Source: Bradyrhizobium barranii subsp. barranii (lineage in GTDB: Bacteria > Pseudomonadota > Alphaproteobacteria > Rhizobiales > Xanthobacteraceae). Taken from it: 64,000 nucleotides of DNA. Shown here in pieces: positions 7,700 to 16,226 of the stretch (within the stretch, counting starts at the first letter, position 1; every line of letters begins with the position of its first letter). The translations under genes were made by a program, and so were the position numbers. Location of the stretch: the NCBI RefSeq assembly GCF_017565645.3, contig NZ_CP086136.1, positions 1,440,001 to 1,504,000 of the forward strand, given 5' to 3'. Below the pieces are notes generated by a model. That model saw only the letters and a list, made by a program, of their open reading frames with translations. It was not told the origin of the DNA and ran no database searches.

Positions 7700-9250
7700 A
7701 TGGCGCTTCGCCCCGAAGATCTCCCCTCTGACCCTGCGGCTCTTGCCGAGATGGTGCTGGCTTTCGAAGGCGAGAACGATGATCTGCGCGCAGAGATCGC
7801 CACGTTGAAGAGCCTGATCTTCGGCGCACGATCGGAGCGCGCGGCGATCGTCTGCGCCGAACAGATCGCGTTTGATCTGGAACGGACCGCCGGCTCACAG
7901 CTCCCGGCCAATGACGACAAACCGGACGCGCCGCGGCCGGAGCGGCGCAAAGCGAAGCGCAACATCGGCGCGCTGCCGGCGCATCTGCCTCGGGTCGAGC
8001 GGGTGATCGAGCCGGCGTCCACGCTGTGCCCGTGCTGCACGGGTCAGATGCATCGGATCGGCGAGGAGAGCAGCGAAGCGCTCGATCGGGTTCCCGCGTG
8101 GCTGCGTGTGCTCCGCACGATCCGTCCAAAATACGCCTGCCGCTCCTGTGAGGGCCCGATTGTCCAGGCCCCGGCACCGGCGCGGCTCGTCGAGGGCGGC
8201 ATGGCAACGACGGCGCTGATCGCGCATATCGCCGCGGCCAAATATGCCTGGCAATCGACGCTCTATCGCCAGACGCAGATCCTGGCGGGTCAGGGTGTCG
8301 TCGTCGACCGTCAGACGCTGGCGCGCTGGATGGGGAGCGCGGCGTGGCTGGTCAGGGGCCTCTACGATCTGCAACTGAAGACTATGCACGGCTTCGAGCG
8401 GCTGTTCTGCGACGAGACGCCGATGCCAGTGCTCGATCCGGGACGCGGCCGCACGAGGATCTGCCAGTTCTGGGCGCACGCGACGGACGATCGGGCGTGG
8501 AAGGGGCCGGCGCCGCCGGCGGTCGCCTACGTGTTCGCAGGTGGTCGCGGCAAAAAGGAGATCGTGGCGCAGTTAGCCGGCTTCGAAGGCGTGCTGCAAG
8601 TCGACGGCTATGCCGCCTACGCCTCGCTGGCGGGCGATGCGATGATGTCGGGCCAGATCCAGCTGGCGTATTGTCTCGTTCACGCGCGCCGCAACTTCGT
8701 GAGGGTGCACAAGACGACGAACTCACCCTTCGCCGCGGAGGTCATCGAGCGCATTGCGGCCGTCTACGCGATCGAGGAGAGGATCCGCGGTCTCGATGCT
8801 GGGGAACGCCGCGCGACGCGACAGGCCGAGACGAAGCCGCTGATGGAGGCGTTGAGGGCCCGTCTGATCGCGGTGAAGGACGGGATCTCCCGCCGCTCGA
8901 CGCTCATCAAGGCGATCGACTACATGCTCGAACGCTGGCAGGGCCTGACGACGTTCCTGGATGACGGGCGGCTCGAGCCGGACACCAACACGGTCGAACG
9001 ATCGATCAGGCCAATTGCGATCGGAAAAAAGAACTCGTTGTTCAGTGGTGACGAAGGCGGGGGCGAGACCTGGGCGATACTCGCTTCGCTTCTTAACACA
9101 GCGAAATTGAATGGCCTCGACCCCGAGGCGTATCTCGTCGACGTTCTCGATCGCATGGTGAGCGGCGCCACGAAGACCAACCAGCTTCACGAACTTCTGG
9201 CCTGGAACTGGAAGGCCGCACGCGAAGCCGAAAAGCGGGCCGTGGCATGA
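7700..9250 (+). CDS. tnpC: IS66 TnpC, DDE transposase
   Basis: A 516-residue transposase. An N-terminal leucine-rich coiled segment (LAEMVLAFEGENDDLRAEIATL) is followed by a zinc-finger-like CPCC/CRSC region (residues about 110-152) and the catalytic core. Readable acidic residues are Asp in FCDETPM, Asp in LQVDGYAAY and Glu in NTVERSIRPIAIGKKNSLFSG, the IS66 catalytic signature. It overlaps the following passenger gene by 4 bp. Complete and apparently functional. Confidence 0.95.
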   Translation: MALRPEDLPSDPAALAEMVLAFEGENDDLRAEIATLKSLIFGARSERAAIVCAEQIAFDLERTAGSQLPANDDKPDAPRPERRKAKRNIGALPAHLPRVERVIEPASTLCPCCTGQMHRIGEESSEALDRVPAWLRVLRTIRPKYACRSCEGPIVQAPAPARLVEGGMATTALIAHIAAAKYAWQSTLYRQTQILAGQGVVVDRQTLARWMGSAAWLVRGLYDLQLKTMHGFERLFCDETPMPVLDPGRGRTRICQFWAHATDDRAWKGPAPPAVAYVFAGGRGKKEIVAQLAGFEGVLQVDGYAAYASLAGDAMMSGQIQLAYCLVHARRNFVRVHKTTNSPFAAEVIERIAAVYAIEERIRGLDAGERRATRQAETKPLMEALRARLIAVKDGISRRSTLIKAIDYMLERWQGLTTFLDDGRLEPDTNTVERSIRPIAIGKKNSLFSGDEGGGETWAILASLLNTAKLNGLDPEAYLVDVLDRMVSGATKTNQLHELLAWNWKAAREAEKRAVA

Positions 9251-9897
9251 CGAAGCCGAAGCAAGGGCGGGGAACGCGAAAAGCACGCAAGACGACGATG
9301 GCGGACTATGCCATGTCGTTCGAACGGCTCGGGCAATGGATCAGCAAGCGCGCCAGGTCGCCGACGCTTCGGCATCCGCGGGCGACGTCGCTCTCCATGC
9401 TCGATGGCGCGGTGGCCGCGGTCGTCGCCGGGCCGGTCTCGATGGCGTCCGAGGAATGGGTGTGCCCGCTCCTCGGCGTAGATCCCGACGCCTTCAATCA
9501 CGACACCGAGGAGTTCTCGGCAATCGCCGCCACGCTGATGCGCCACAACGCTATCAGCGAGACGCTGTCGACGAGACCGGAGAGCTTCGAGCCGCTGTTC
9601 GTGCGATCACCGGACGGCGAAGTCGACCCGCAGCCCTGGTGCATGGGCTTCTACGCCGTCATGAAGCTTCGGCTTCTCGTCTGGTCGCGGCTTCTCCCCC
9701 CGAATGGAACCGAACACCTTATGCTGCGGCCGATCTTGGTCCATTGCATCGACGACGCCGGTCGACCCTTGCTACCCCCGGCCCGGCGCACGCTGGGAAC
9801 GCAGCCCATCATCCAAAACGCCTGGCGCAACATTCCAGCAACCGTCGAGGCCCTCCGGCAGTTCTGGATGCCTATACGCTTCAAGCGCGGTGCGTAG
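9247..9897 (+). CDS. UPF0149 (YecA/YgfB-like) protein carried inside the IS66 element
   Basis: A 216-residue protein that starts on the tnpC stop (ATGA) and ends 48 bases before the right inverted repeat, so it belongs to the element. The basic N-terminus is followed by a helical domain resembling UPF0149: RHPRATSLSMLDGAVAAVVAGP, EEWVCPLLG, and later PEPWCMGF-like DPQPWCMGFYAVMKL. No C-terminal SEC-C zinc motif is visible. Function is unknown. Its position and coupling suggest an accessory transposition or host-interaction protein rather than a random neighbour. Confidence 0.75.
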   Translation: MTKPKQGRGTRKARKTTMADYAMSFERLGQWISKRARSPTLRHPRATSLSMLDGAVAAVVAGPVSMASEEWVCPLLGVDPDAFNHDTEEFSAIAATLMRHNAISETLSTRPESFEPLFVRSPDGEVDPQPWCMGFYAVMKLRLLVWSRLLPPNGTEHLMLRPILVHCIDDAGRPLLPPARRTLGTQPIIQNAWRNIPATVEALRQFWMPIRFKRGA

Positions 9898-9945
9898 GCC
9901 GTCCGCACCAAGTCCGTGGCTCCGTGGGCCTCTCGTACCGTTTAC

Positions 9946-9953
9946 GGCCGACG
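9946..9953. repeat. Target-site duplication, right copy (GGCCGACG)
   Basis: Exact copy of 6777-6784, directly after the right end of the IS66 element. Confidence 0.9.
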
Positions 9954-10258
9954 CGCTGGAGATGAAGCCCGGCAAGCCGATCCCGCTATCGCTCGCCAAG
10001 GAGTTTCCCAATTGGGTCTCTTCTTGGGACGCGTTGCGACGCAAGCATGACCTGGTGTCGCCGGACCTCGCCGACTTCGTCGGCCTGTCGTTCCAATACG
10101 CCGATTACAGCATGCGCTACGGCCAGACCGAGTCCGGTCCGCCCTCGATCGTCTCGACCGTGAAGATCAACCGCGCCGGCTTCACCGAGATGATGGACAC
10201 CGAGGACATGTTCCGGAAGTGGTTCAAGCAAGCCAAAGATAGCCGGCTGCTTCCATAG
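9954..10258 (+). pseudogene. PRISE-type reductase, 3' part, downstream of IS66
   Basis: Continues the frame of 6004-6784 after excision: the split codon rebuilds Asp-Ala, giving ...PAVADALEMKPGKPIPLSL. It then runs 100 codons through FVGLSFQYADYSMRYGQ to ...SRLLP and TAG at 10256-10258. This is the C-terminal substrate domain of the reductase. It has no start signal of its own, so it is probably silent. Confidence 0.85.
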
Positions 10259-10406
10259 AGATCGTTACTACGAAGGCCCGCCGCCCGCTCGAAGCACTGG
10301 TGACGGTACGCGACCTCGATCCGGAGATCGGGGTCGTTCGTACACCCAGTCGTGCACCCACCGCGCGATCTGGATGCTAATTCTCGGCGAGAGCCACAAG
10401 CCAGCA

Positions 10407-10435
10407 CAAAACAGGCGGCCCCTTTGGGGCCGCCT
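10407..10435 (-). terminator. Terminator of the small secreted protein gene at 10463-10840
   Basis: On the minus strand the AGGCGGCCCC/GGGGCCGCCT stem, with an AAA loop, is followed by GTTTTG. It sits 28 bases after the gene. Confidence 0.8.
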
Positions 10436-10462
10436 GAGCTGTTTAACGTCAGAGCAGATGAC

Positions 10463-10840
10463 CTACTGGCAGAGATGCTGGAGGCCGTCGCTACCCTTGA
10501 AATAGGTGCCGGGCCGGCAGACGATGCCGTTGCGGGCAGCATACGTACTCCAGCTGCCGTTCCAGCCCATCTCGCCGTACGACATGCCGGGCGACATGGC
10601 GTAGGAATTGCCCCAGTTGCCGACAGTCGCGTCCGCCGCTGCCGGCTGGCGATATGCCGTTCGCCGAGTTGATGGCCGAACCCGATAGTCGGGGGTGGTC
10701 CCCGTTCCAAGACCCGTGCAGCTGGCGAATTCAGCTTGGCATGCGTCCGGATTGGAGTTGTACCACTGCGCCTGTACAGCAGAGCTGGACAGGGCAGATG
10801 CCACAACAACGACCGCACCAACAATTTTCAGATTTATCAT
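10463..10840 (-). CDS. Small secreted protein of unknown function
   Basis: A 125-residue protein with a clear Sec signal (MINLKIVGAVVVVASALSS, cleavage near VQAQ). The mature part is short and Asn/Tyr/Gly-rich with four Cys residues (ACQAEFASC, GIVCRPG, QHLCQ at the extreme C-terminus), which could form two disulfides in the periplasm. AAGGAGCAATCC precedes the ATG. It has its own terminator, so it is probably a single-gene unit. Family not recognised. Confidence 0.8.
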   Translation of the reverse strand: MINLKIVGAVVVVASALSSSAVQAQWYNSNPDACQAEFASCTGLGTGTTPDYRVRPSTRRTAYRQPAAADATVGNWGNSYAMSPGMSYGEMGWNGSWSTYAARNGIVCRPGTYFKGSDGLQHLCQ

Positions 10841-11258
10841 GGATTGCTCCTTACGGTTGGACCGTGGTGCAAGATGCCACGTGTGTCAGTACCCGTTTTT
10901 TTTGCGCGCAAAACATCAAATCGACGTGACACGTTGGGCGAGCACGAACAGAACGAGCATCCCGGTGTCATCCTTCGCGACCATCCTGACACTGCTCGGC
11001 CCGGCCATTGGCTTCTCGGGGCTATCAATCGCTGTGACCAGCGCAAGAATTTCGAGGAGGCCGAAGCCAAGGCCATCGTGGTCGAAGAGGACGCAACCTG
11101 CTGCGATCATGAGTCCGCATATGGTTGGACATGGCGCGGGCTGCGGCCGATGCCGGCTTTTGATCGAGAAGCCGAACTCATGGTTCAACATTCACCGCTT
11201 TGGCATAGCTACACTTCATCTATAATTCTCTCCCGTGGATCAGCTACAGGAGGCAAGA
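10841..11258. other. Intergenic stretch without a supported gene
   Basis: Several short frames cross this 418-base gap on both strands. The best is a minus-strand frame of 91 codons at 10916-11191 with a weakly hydrophobic end (LVLFVLAQRV). None has a convincing ribosome-binding site or a recognisable family. It must hold the promoters of the two divergent small secreted-protein genes. Confidence 0.4.
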
Positions 11259-11543
11259 ATGAAGCGATCAATTGCCTTGTCAGCGTCACTAATTATTGGC
11301 TTCTCAATTGGAAGCAATGCAGGCGCGAGTGCTGCAACTTACTGCCGACACGTTGGCTATCCCGCCAATTGTGGCGTTCGGACCGGCGTCATAGTCGCGC
11401 CAACCCGTGATGTTCGCGGATTGCCACCATCAATTGATGCGGGCCCGAGCGGCGTTATAAGGCAGGACTTGTTCGCAAGGAATAATCCGAACAATTTGCG
11501 ATCGGATTGGCCCAGTCCACCCGCTCAACCGGGGCAGTTCTAG
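11259..11543 (+). CDS. Small secreted protein of unknown function
   Basis: A 94-residue protein. The frame opens at GTG 11235, but ATG 11259 has AGGAGG six bases upstream and starts a Sec signal (MKRSIALSASLIIGFSIGSN, cleavage near GASA-AT). The mature part begins TYCRHVGYPANCGVR, with two close Cys residues, and is Pro/Asn-rich to the end. It converges on the oxidoreductase gene with a gap of only three bases. Function unknown; conserved short exported proteins like this are common in Bradyrhizobium. Confidence 0.75.
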   Translation: MKRSIALSASLIIGFSIGSNAGASAATYCRHVGYPANCGVRTGVIVAPTRDVRGLPPSIDAGPSGVIRQDLFARNNPNNLRSDWPSPPAQPGQF

Positions 11544-11546
11544 CCG

Positions 11547-12854
11547 CTATTTCGCGAATGCCGTCTCCATTGCCTTTCGCGTCTTGATCGTCTCGTTGTT
11601 AGCGTCGAACTCGACGTCGCTCCAGCGCACGATCTCGCCATGGGCGACGTCGTGCTTCAGCTTCAGGCGATGTGCGAGACCGATCGGTAGGGCGCCTGCC
11701 TTCAGGCTCGCGGCCGCCGGCACCAGCTTGCCCCACACGGTGTAGCCGCCTTCGCCGTCCAGCATCTCGCCGGCGCGCAGATTGCGCTTGGCCACGGCGG
11801 CAACGTCGCCGCGGAAGCCATAGGGCTGGCCGGTCGGCTCGCCCCGCAGCGCCGCCGACAGGATCGAGATGTTCAGCTCGAGCCCGATCAGATGGTACGG
11901 CTTGTACATCGCCGCAAAGCGTCCGCTGCCGTCGGTCTTCAGGCCGTATTGCCTGAAGCAATCAGCGGCATAGTCGTTCGGCGCCTCCAGCACGACATAG
12001 ACGCCCCAGCGCAAATCGCGAAACACCGGCCGGCCGTCGCGCTCGAGTGACGACACCACCTCCACCACGCCCGACCGTTCCAGCACGCCGCCCTTGTCGC
12101 TGGGGCGCATGACATGCGGCAAATCGTCGACGCCACAGGGCGGAAACAGCAAGCCGCTCGCGGGCACGTCGAGCCCGCAGGCATTGGCGATAGCCGCCAT
12201 CTCGATCGCCGATTTGGTGCCGTCGAGGAAGGAGTTGAACATCTGTGGGTTCATGCCGGCCGACTGCGCTTCGCCCGCGGTCAGGCCGTAATGCTGCCAG
12301 ACGCCGTCGGGCGTCACGTCGTGATAGGCCGGCAGATACTTCGTGCCCTTGCCGGCCGCGACCACGCGAAAACCGGTGGCGCGCGCCCAGTCGACCATCT
12401 CGGCCGTCAGCGCCGGCTGGTCGCCATAAGCGAGCGAATAGACCACGCCCGCCTTCCGTGCTTCCTCGGCGAGCAGCGGGCCCGCCAGCACGTCGGCCTC
12501 GACATTGACCATCACGATATGCTTGCCCGCCGCGATCGCAGCGCGCGCGTGCCTGATGCCGACGGCGGGATTGCCGGTCGCTTCAACGACGACATCCATC
12601 GCGCCGCCCGCAATGGCGCGTGCGCCATCATCGGTGAAGACGGTGGCCGCGATCCGCTCGGCGCTCCAGCCCACCGTGCGGCACGCTTCACGGGCACGGT
12701 CGCGATCGATATCGACGATGATGGGCACCTCCAACCCCGGCGTGTGCGGCACCTGCGCCAGAAACATCGAGCCGAACTTGCCGGCACCGATCAGCGCGAC
12801 ACGGACAGGCTTGCCGGCGGACGCGCGGGCCTGGAGGAGGCGGAAGAGGTTCAT
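11547..12854 (-). CDS. NAD(P)-dependent homoserine-dehydrogenase-like oxidoreductase with C-terminal SAF domain
   Basis: A 435-residue protein starting at MNLFRLL (ATG 12852-12854). The nine extra codons upstream have no Shine-Dalgarno sequence. VRVALIGAGKFGSMFL is a Rossmann dinucleotide-binding motif; VVVEATGNPAVG and NVEADVLAGP fit the homoserine dehydrogenase-like NAD domain. The C-terminal part (KRNLRAGEMLDGEGGYTVWGKLVP) fits a SAF domain, the reason older annotations call such genes FlgA-like. It lies downstream of the GntR regulator and PhyH dioxygenase on the same strand and probably acts with them on one carbon source. Substrate unknown. Confidence 0.82.
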   Translation of the reverse strand: MNLFRLLQARASAGKPVRVALIGAGKFGSMFLAQVPHTPGLEVPIIVDIDRDRAREACRTVGWSAERIAATVFTDDGARAIAGGAMDVVVEATGNPAVGIRHARAAIAAGKHIVMVNVEADVLAGPLLAEEARKAGVVYSLAYGDQPALTAEMVDWARATGFRVVAAGKGTKYLPAYHDVTPDGVWQHYGLTAGEAQSAGMNPQMFNSFLDGTKSAIEMAAIANACGLDVPASGLLFPPCGVDDLPHVMRPSDKGGVLERSGVVEVVSSLERDGRPVFRDLRWGVYVVLEAPNDYAADCFRQYGLKTDGSGRFAAMYKPYHLIGLELNISILSAALRGEPTGQPYGFRGDVAAVAKRNLRAGEMLDGEGGYTVWGKLVPAAASLKAGALPIGLAHRLKLKHDVAHGEIVRWSDVEFDANNETIKTRKAMETAFAK

Positions 12855-12886
12855 GGGGGATGTCCTGAGTGCAACAATCAAATCTC

Positions 12887-12989
12887 GTCATTCCGGGGCG
12901 ACGCGCAGCGTCGAGCCCGGAATCCATAACCACGATCGGGAGTATGGATTCCGGGCTCGCGCCCAAGAAGGCGCGCCCCGGAATGACAG
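12887..12989. repeat. Intergenic palindromic repeat
   Basis: Inverted repeat between CTCGTCATTCCGGGGCG and CGCGCCCCGGAATGACAG, with an inner pair GAATCCATA...TATGGATTC. The same family as 27740-27838. Confidence 0.8.
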
Positions 12990-12996
12990 TGAGAAC

Positions 12997-13797
12997 TTAC
13001 TCCGCAGCTTGCCGCGGTGCCCGTGCCAGCCGCACCAGCGCATCATCGTCCACCGTCTTGATCGGCGCAAAATCGCGATGCGCGATGTACTCAGGGCGCG
13101 TCGGTGTGCGGATGTAGTTCGAGACCGCGTTCAGCGTCAGGTACACGATCTTGCGCGGGTAGGGCGTGATGTTGCCGGCCGAGCCGTGCACGAGATTGCC
13201 GTGGAACATCAGCATGCCGCCCGGCTTGCCTGTGGGCGCAACGATGCCGCCCTGCTTGACCAGCCGCGTCACGGTCTCTTCGTCCAGCGTCCACAGCGGG
13301 TAGGACGTCGTCGAGAGATCATGGGAGGCCTGGAGGTCGCCGGCGTTCTGGCTGCGCGGCACCAGCATCAGGGGGCCGTTGATCGGCATCACCTCGTCGA
13401 GGAAGATCGCGATGTTCATCGCACGCGGCTCCGGCATGCCGTCGTCGCGCTTCCAGGTGCCGTAATCCTGGTGCCATTGCCAGACGTCGCCGGTGAAGGC
13501 CGATTTCGCGTTGATCTTGAACTGGTGCATGTAGACCGGCTCGCCGAACAATTGCTCGACCGGGTCGATCATGCGCGGATGCGCGCCCAGGATGCGGAAT
13601 GCCTCGTTGTAGAGATGCGCGGCAAAGGCCGTGCGCGGCGCGCCGCTCTTCTCGCGCCAGACCTCGGGCCGATTGGCGTCATAGATGCCGACCGCCTCGC
13701 GCGCGAGGAAGTCGACCTCCTCCTGGCTGAACAATTCGGGGAGGAACAGCCAGCCCTCGCGATGGAAGAACTCCAATTGCTCCTGAGACAGTTTCAT
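12997..13797 (-). CDS. Phytanoyl-CoA dioxygenase (PhyH) family Fe(II)/2-oxoglutarate oxygenase
   Basis: A 266-residue protein. The start at MKLSQEQ (ATG 13795-13797) follows AGGAGG; the longer frame upstream runs into a repeat. The iron ligands can be read as His109 and Asp111 in WQWHQDYG and a distal His204 in NLVHGSAGN, with Arg215 suited to bind 2-oxoglutarate. It hydroxylates an unknown small molecule in the cytoplasm. It sits between the GntR regulator and the SAF-domain oxidoreductase, all on the minus strand, separated by palindromic repeats, so the three may share control. Confidence 0.88.
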   Translation of the reverse strand: MKLSQEQLEFFHREGWLFLPELFSQEEVDFLAREAVGIYDANRPEVWREKSGAPRTAFAAHLYNEAFRILGAHPRMIDPVEQLFGEPVYMHQFKINAKSAFTGDVWQWHQDYGTWKRDDGMPEPRAMNIAIFLDEVMPINGPLMLVPRSQNAGDLQASHDLSTTSYPLWTLDEETVTRLVKQGGIVAPTGKPGGMLMFHGNLVHGSAGNITPYPRKIVYLTLNAVSNYIRTPTRPEYIAHRDFAPIKTVDDDALVRLARAPRQAAE

Positions 13798-13833
13798 GGG
13801 TCGTCCTCCTATTTTGTTTATTTGTTTTCTCTC

Positions 13834-13923
13834 GTCATGGCCGGGCTTGACCCGGCCATCCACGTCTTTGCTCCACGTTCGCGAGAAGAACGTGGATGCC
13901 CGGGACAAGCCCGGGCATGACGG
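13834..13923. repeat. Intergenic palindromic repeat
   Basis: Arms CGTCATGGCCGGGCTTGACC and the facing GACAAGCCCGGGCATGACG, with a second inner pair CCACGTTC...GAACGTGG. Lies between the dioxygenase and the GntR gene. Confidence 0.8.
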
Positions 13924-13938
13924 CGGGCGCGCAAATGG

Positions 13939-14616
13939 CTACGCCGCCGCCTCGTTCGTCGCCCTCAATTTTTCCTCGGTCATCCGCCCCGCCGTCTGCG
14001 CATGGGCCAGCGCCGCGCGCTCGGCGGCTTTCGCATCGCCTGCGAGAATGTGTCCGGCAATCGTCGCGTGCTCGGCCCATGCGCTGCCGCGATAATCGAG
14101 CTCGGAGAGCACCGTCGCCATCGAGCGGCGCATATGCGGCCATTGCGGCGCGATCGTCTCCTCGATCACGGGATTGCCCGCGAGCTGATAGATCGCGCGG
14201 TGAAAATCGACGTCGAGCACGATCAGCTCGGCGAGCGAAGTCTTGCGGTCGATGCGGCGTCCGGCGGCGAGGGCTGCGTCCAACCGCGCGCGTCCCGCCG
14301 CGTCGCTTGCGGCGCGCTGAGCGGCGAGCCGCGCGGCCAGCGCGTCGATGGCGCCTCGCACCTCGTAGAGCTGGCGGATGCGCGAGGGGTCGAGCTGGGT
14401 GACTTCAAAACCGCGACGGCCGCTCTCGGCGACGAGACCCTGCCGGTGCAGCAGATGCAGCGCATGCGACACCGGTTGGCGCGACACGCCGAGCTTGTTG
14501 GCGAGTTCGTTCTGCCGGATGCGCTGGCCGGGTTGAAGCGTGCGGTCGGAGATCGCCTCCAGGATCCGCGCATAGACCTGGTCGATCAGGTTCGGGAGCG
14601 GGTCGAGAGGGATCAC
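13939..14616 (-). CDS. GntR-family transcriptional regulator (FCD/FadR-like)
   Basis: About 225 residues from a GTG at 14614-14616, with GGAG eight bases upstream. The frame stays open to 14691, but that would place codons over the perfect palindrome at 14643-14660. The N-terminal winged helix contains LQPGQRIRQNELANKLGVSRQPVSHALHLL. The C-terminal all-helical FCD domain has the metal-site pattern LDVDFHRAIYQLAGN. As first gene of the minus-strand group it probably represses itself and the downstream dioxygenase and oxidoreductase until a pathway metabolite binds. Confidence 0.88.
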   Translation of the reverse strand: MIPLDPLPNLIDQVYARILEAISDRTLQPGQRIRQNELANKLGVSRQPVSHALHLLHRQGLVAESGRRGFEVTQLDPSRIRQLYEVRGAIDALAARLAAQRAASDAAGRARLDAALAAGRRIDRKTSLAELIVLDVDFHRAIYQLAGNPVIEETIAPQWPHMRRSMATVLSELDYRGSAWAEHATIAGHILAGDAKAAERAALAHAQTAGRMTEEKLRATNEAAA

Positions 14617-14642
14617 GCCGGCAGCTCCGAGACATAAAAGGG

Positions 14643-14660
14643 AATACGGAATTCCGTATT
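14643..14660. promoter_or_regulatory. Perfect 18-bp palindrome, candidate GntR operator
   Basis: AATACGGAATTCCGTATT is a perfect inverted repeat 27 bases upstream of the proposed GTG start. Size and position fit autoregulation by the FCD-type GntR protein encoded next to it. Confidence 0.65.
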
Positions 14661-14790
14661 CGAAGGTATCGCAGGAGGGGGAGGGCGTCAAGGCGGGCCT
14701 CAGGCTGCCGTTTCTGGACTCGCTAAGCCATTGATATCGCTAGGACCGTCTACTGTGCATGGGGTTGTTTCCGCCAAAATGGCCCACACC

Positions 14791-14877
14791 CTCGTGCCCG
14801 GGACGCAGCGCAGCGCTCCTTCAGCGGTGCGCTGCAGAGCCGGGGCCCATCCCGCCGGGATTGAGCCGGGACACGAG
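14791..14877. repeat. Intergenic palindromic repeat
   Basis: Arms CTCGTGCCCGGGACGCAGCG and GAGCCGGGACACGAG; same family as 47058-47200. It separates the GntR gene promoter from the end of the peptidase gene. Confidence 0.75.
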
Positions 14878-14880
14878 AAC

Positions 14881-16137
14881 CTATTTCTTCTTGCCCTGCT
14901 CGATCAGCGTCCGGCTCATCAGATAGAGCCGCGGCACGATCGAGTTGGTGTCGATGAATTCGTCCCGGGCGTGATAGCCGAAGCCGGCGAGGCCAAAGCT
15001 CTCGACCACGACCGCCTTGCCGCTGCGGTTGGCATAGCCGGCGTCAGTGGCGCCGCCGGTCATCTCGGCGATGTCGAGCTTGCGGTCGATCTCGGCATAG
15101 ATCGCCTGCCCCTCCTGCGCGAGCGCGCGGCCGCGATCGCTGGCGACGAAGGGCGGGCGGCCCGCCGTGATCGTCACCGTGGTCTCGGTGTCGGGCACGA
15201 ACTTGTCCTTCACCTTCGCGTCGAGCGCCGCCTGCAATTTGGCGATGCCATCGGGGATGGTGAGGCGGATGTCGGCGCCGGCCTCGGCCTTTTCCGGAAT
15301 CTGGTTGCGCACCGTGCCGGCCTGCGCCGTGGTCCAGTTGAGCTGCGTGCCCGGGATCGACTTCGCCACGTCCTTCGTCTGCTGCAATTGGTGCGCGAGC
15401 TCGATCAGCGCGTTGCGGCCGAGATCAGGCGCGGCGCCGGCATGCGAGGCGCGGCCCTTCACCTCCATCTTCGCCGTCGCAGTGCCGCTCGCGCCCAGCA
15501 GCAGCCCGTCATTCTTGGCGATCGGCGCGGCGACCGTGGGTTCGCAGGAGAGCACGACGTCGTGCTGGTCGGCGAGCTCTGCAATGATCTCGCCCGACCC
15601 GATCGAGCCGACCTCTTCATCCGGATTGAAGGCCACGGTAAGCTTGGCGTAGTCCTGCCAGCCGGCGTCCTTCAGGATCTTGAGCGCATGCAGGACCACG
15701 GCGATGCCGCCCTTGTCGTCGGCGATGCCGGGGCCGTAGATGCGGTTGCCATCGATACGGTACGGCTCGCTTGCGAGGATGCCGCGCTGATAGACCGTGT
15801 CCATATGCGCGATCAGCATCAGCTTGCGCGACCCGGTGCCCTGGAAGGTGGCGATCACCATGTCGGCGCCGGTACCCGCGGTGGTCTTGCGCCGCTCGAT
15901 GGTGGCGCCCAGCGCCTTCAGGCGCGCCTCGGTGAAGTCGGCCATCTTCTTCAGGCCCTCGGCATCGCTGCTGCCGCTCTCGATCATCACCATGTCGTGC
16001 AGGGTCTCGATCAGCGGCGCCTTCTCCTGCTCGGCCGCGGCCTTGAGCTTCTCGTCGGCGGCCGCAAGCGCGATGGTGCTGCCGGCGGCGAGGCCGAGCA
16101 GGGACAAGACGAGCAGGGGAATGAAGCGGGCTGTCAT
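14881..16137 (-). CDS. Secreted M20-family metallopeptidase (glutamate carboxypeptidase-like)
   Basis: A 418-residue protein with a Sec signal (MTARFIPLLVLSLLGLAAG..., cleavage near ALAA). The M20 zinc ligands and catalytic residues can be seen: LIAHMDTVY, GPGIADDKGG, the catalytic Glu pair in NPDEEVGSIGS, and GGATDAGYA. The lid dimerisation domain contains VKGRASHAG. It resembles carboxypeptidase G2, which removes C-terminal glutamate from folate-like or peptide substrates in the periplasm. The actual substrate is not determined. Single gene, with a palindromic repeat just downstream. Confidence 0.9.
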   Translation of the reverse strand: MTARFIPLLVLSLLGLAAGSTIALAAADEKLKAAAEQEKAPLIETLHDMVMIESGSSDAEGLKKMADFTEARLKALGATIERRKTTAGTGADMVIATFQGTGSRKLMLIAHMDTVYQRGILASEPYRIDGNRIYGPGIADDKGGIAVVLHALKILKDAGWQDYAKLTVAFNPDEEVGSIGSGEIIAELADQHDVVLSCEPTVAAPIAKNDGLLLGASGTATAKMEVKGRASHAGAAPDLGRNALIELAHQLQQTKDVAKSIPGTQLNWTTAQAGTVRNQIPEKAEAGADIRLTIPDGIAKLQAALDAKVKDKFVPDTETTVTITAGRPPFVASDRGRALAQEGQAIYAEIDRKLDIAEMTGGATDAGYANRSGKAVVVESFGLAGFGYHARDEFIDTNSIVPRLYLMSRTLIEQGKKK

Positions 16138-16226
16138 GGAAATCGTCCTTTCGCGTCTTGAGCGCCGTCACCGCGCGCGATTGCGCGGAAAGCCTAGCAT
16201 CCGGAAAGACGCGATGCCACGTCCCG

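Larger units (their letters stand above)
6785..9945 (+). mobile_element. IS66-family insertion sequence with a UPF0149 passenger gene
   Basis: A 3161-bp element. Left end GATAGCGGTACGACGACCCC and right end read inward GTAAACGGTACGAGAGGCCC are imperfect inverted repeats, and GGCCGACG is duplicated on both sides. It carries the classic tnpA-tnpB-tnpC set, plus a fourth gene that overlaps tnpC by 4 bp and lies inside the repeats. All four frames are intact. Insertion is probably recent, because the target duplication is perfect and the split host gene has no other lesion. Confidence 0.93.

Noticed and set aside
6088..8040. Minus-strand frame of 650 codons across the reductase fragment and IS66 genes
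   Set aside because: It spans the insertion boundary, which a real host gene could not do, and is rich in Arg, Ser and Pro without any motif.
10916..11191. Minus-strand 91-codon frame between two small secreted-protein genes
   Set aside because: No ribosome-binding site, no family, and overlapping frames of similar size on the other strand.
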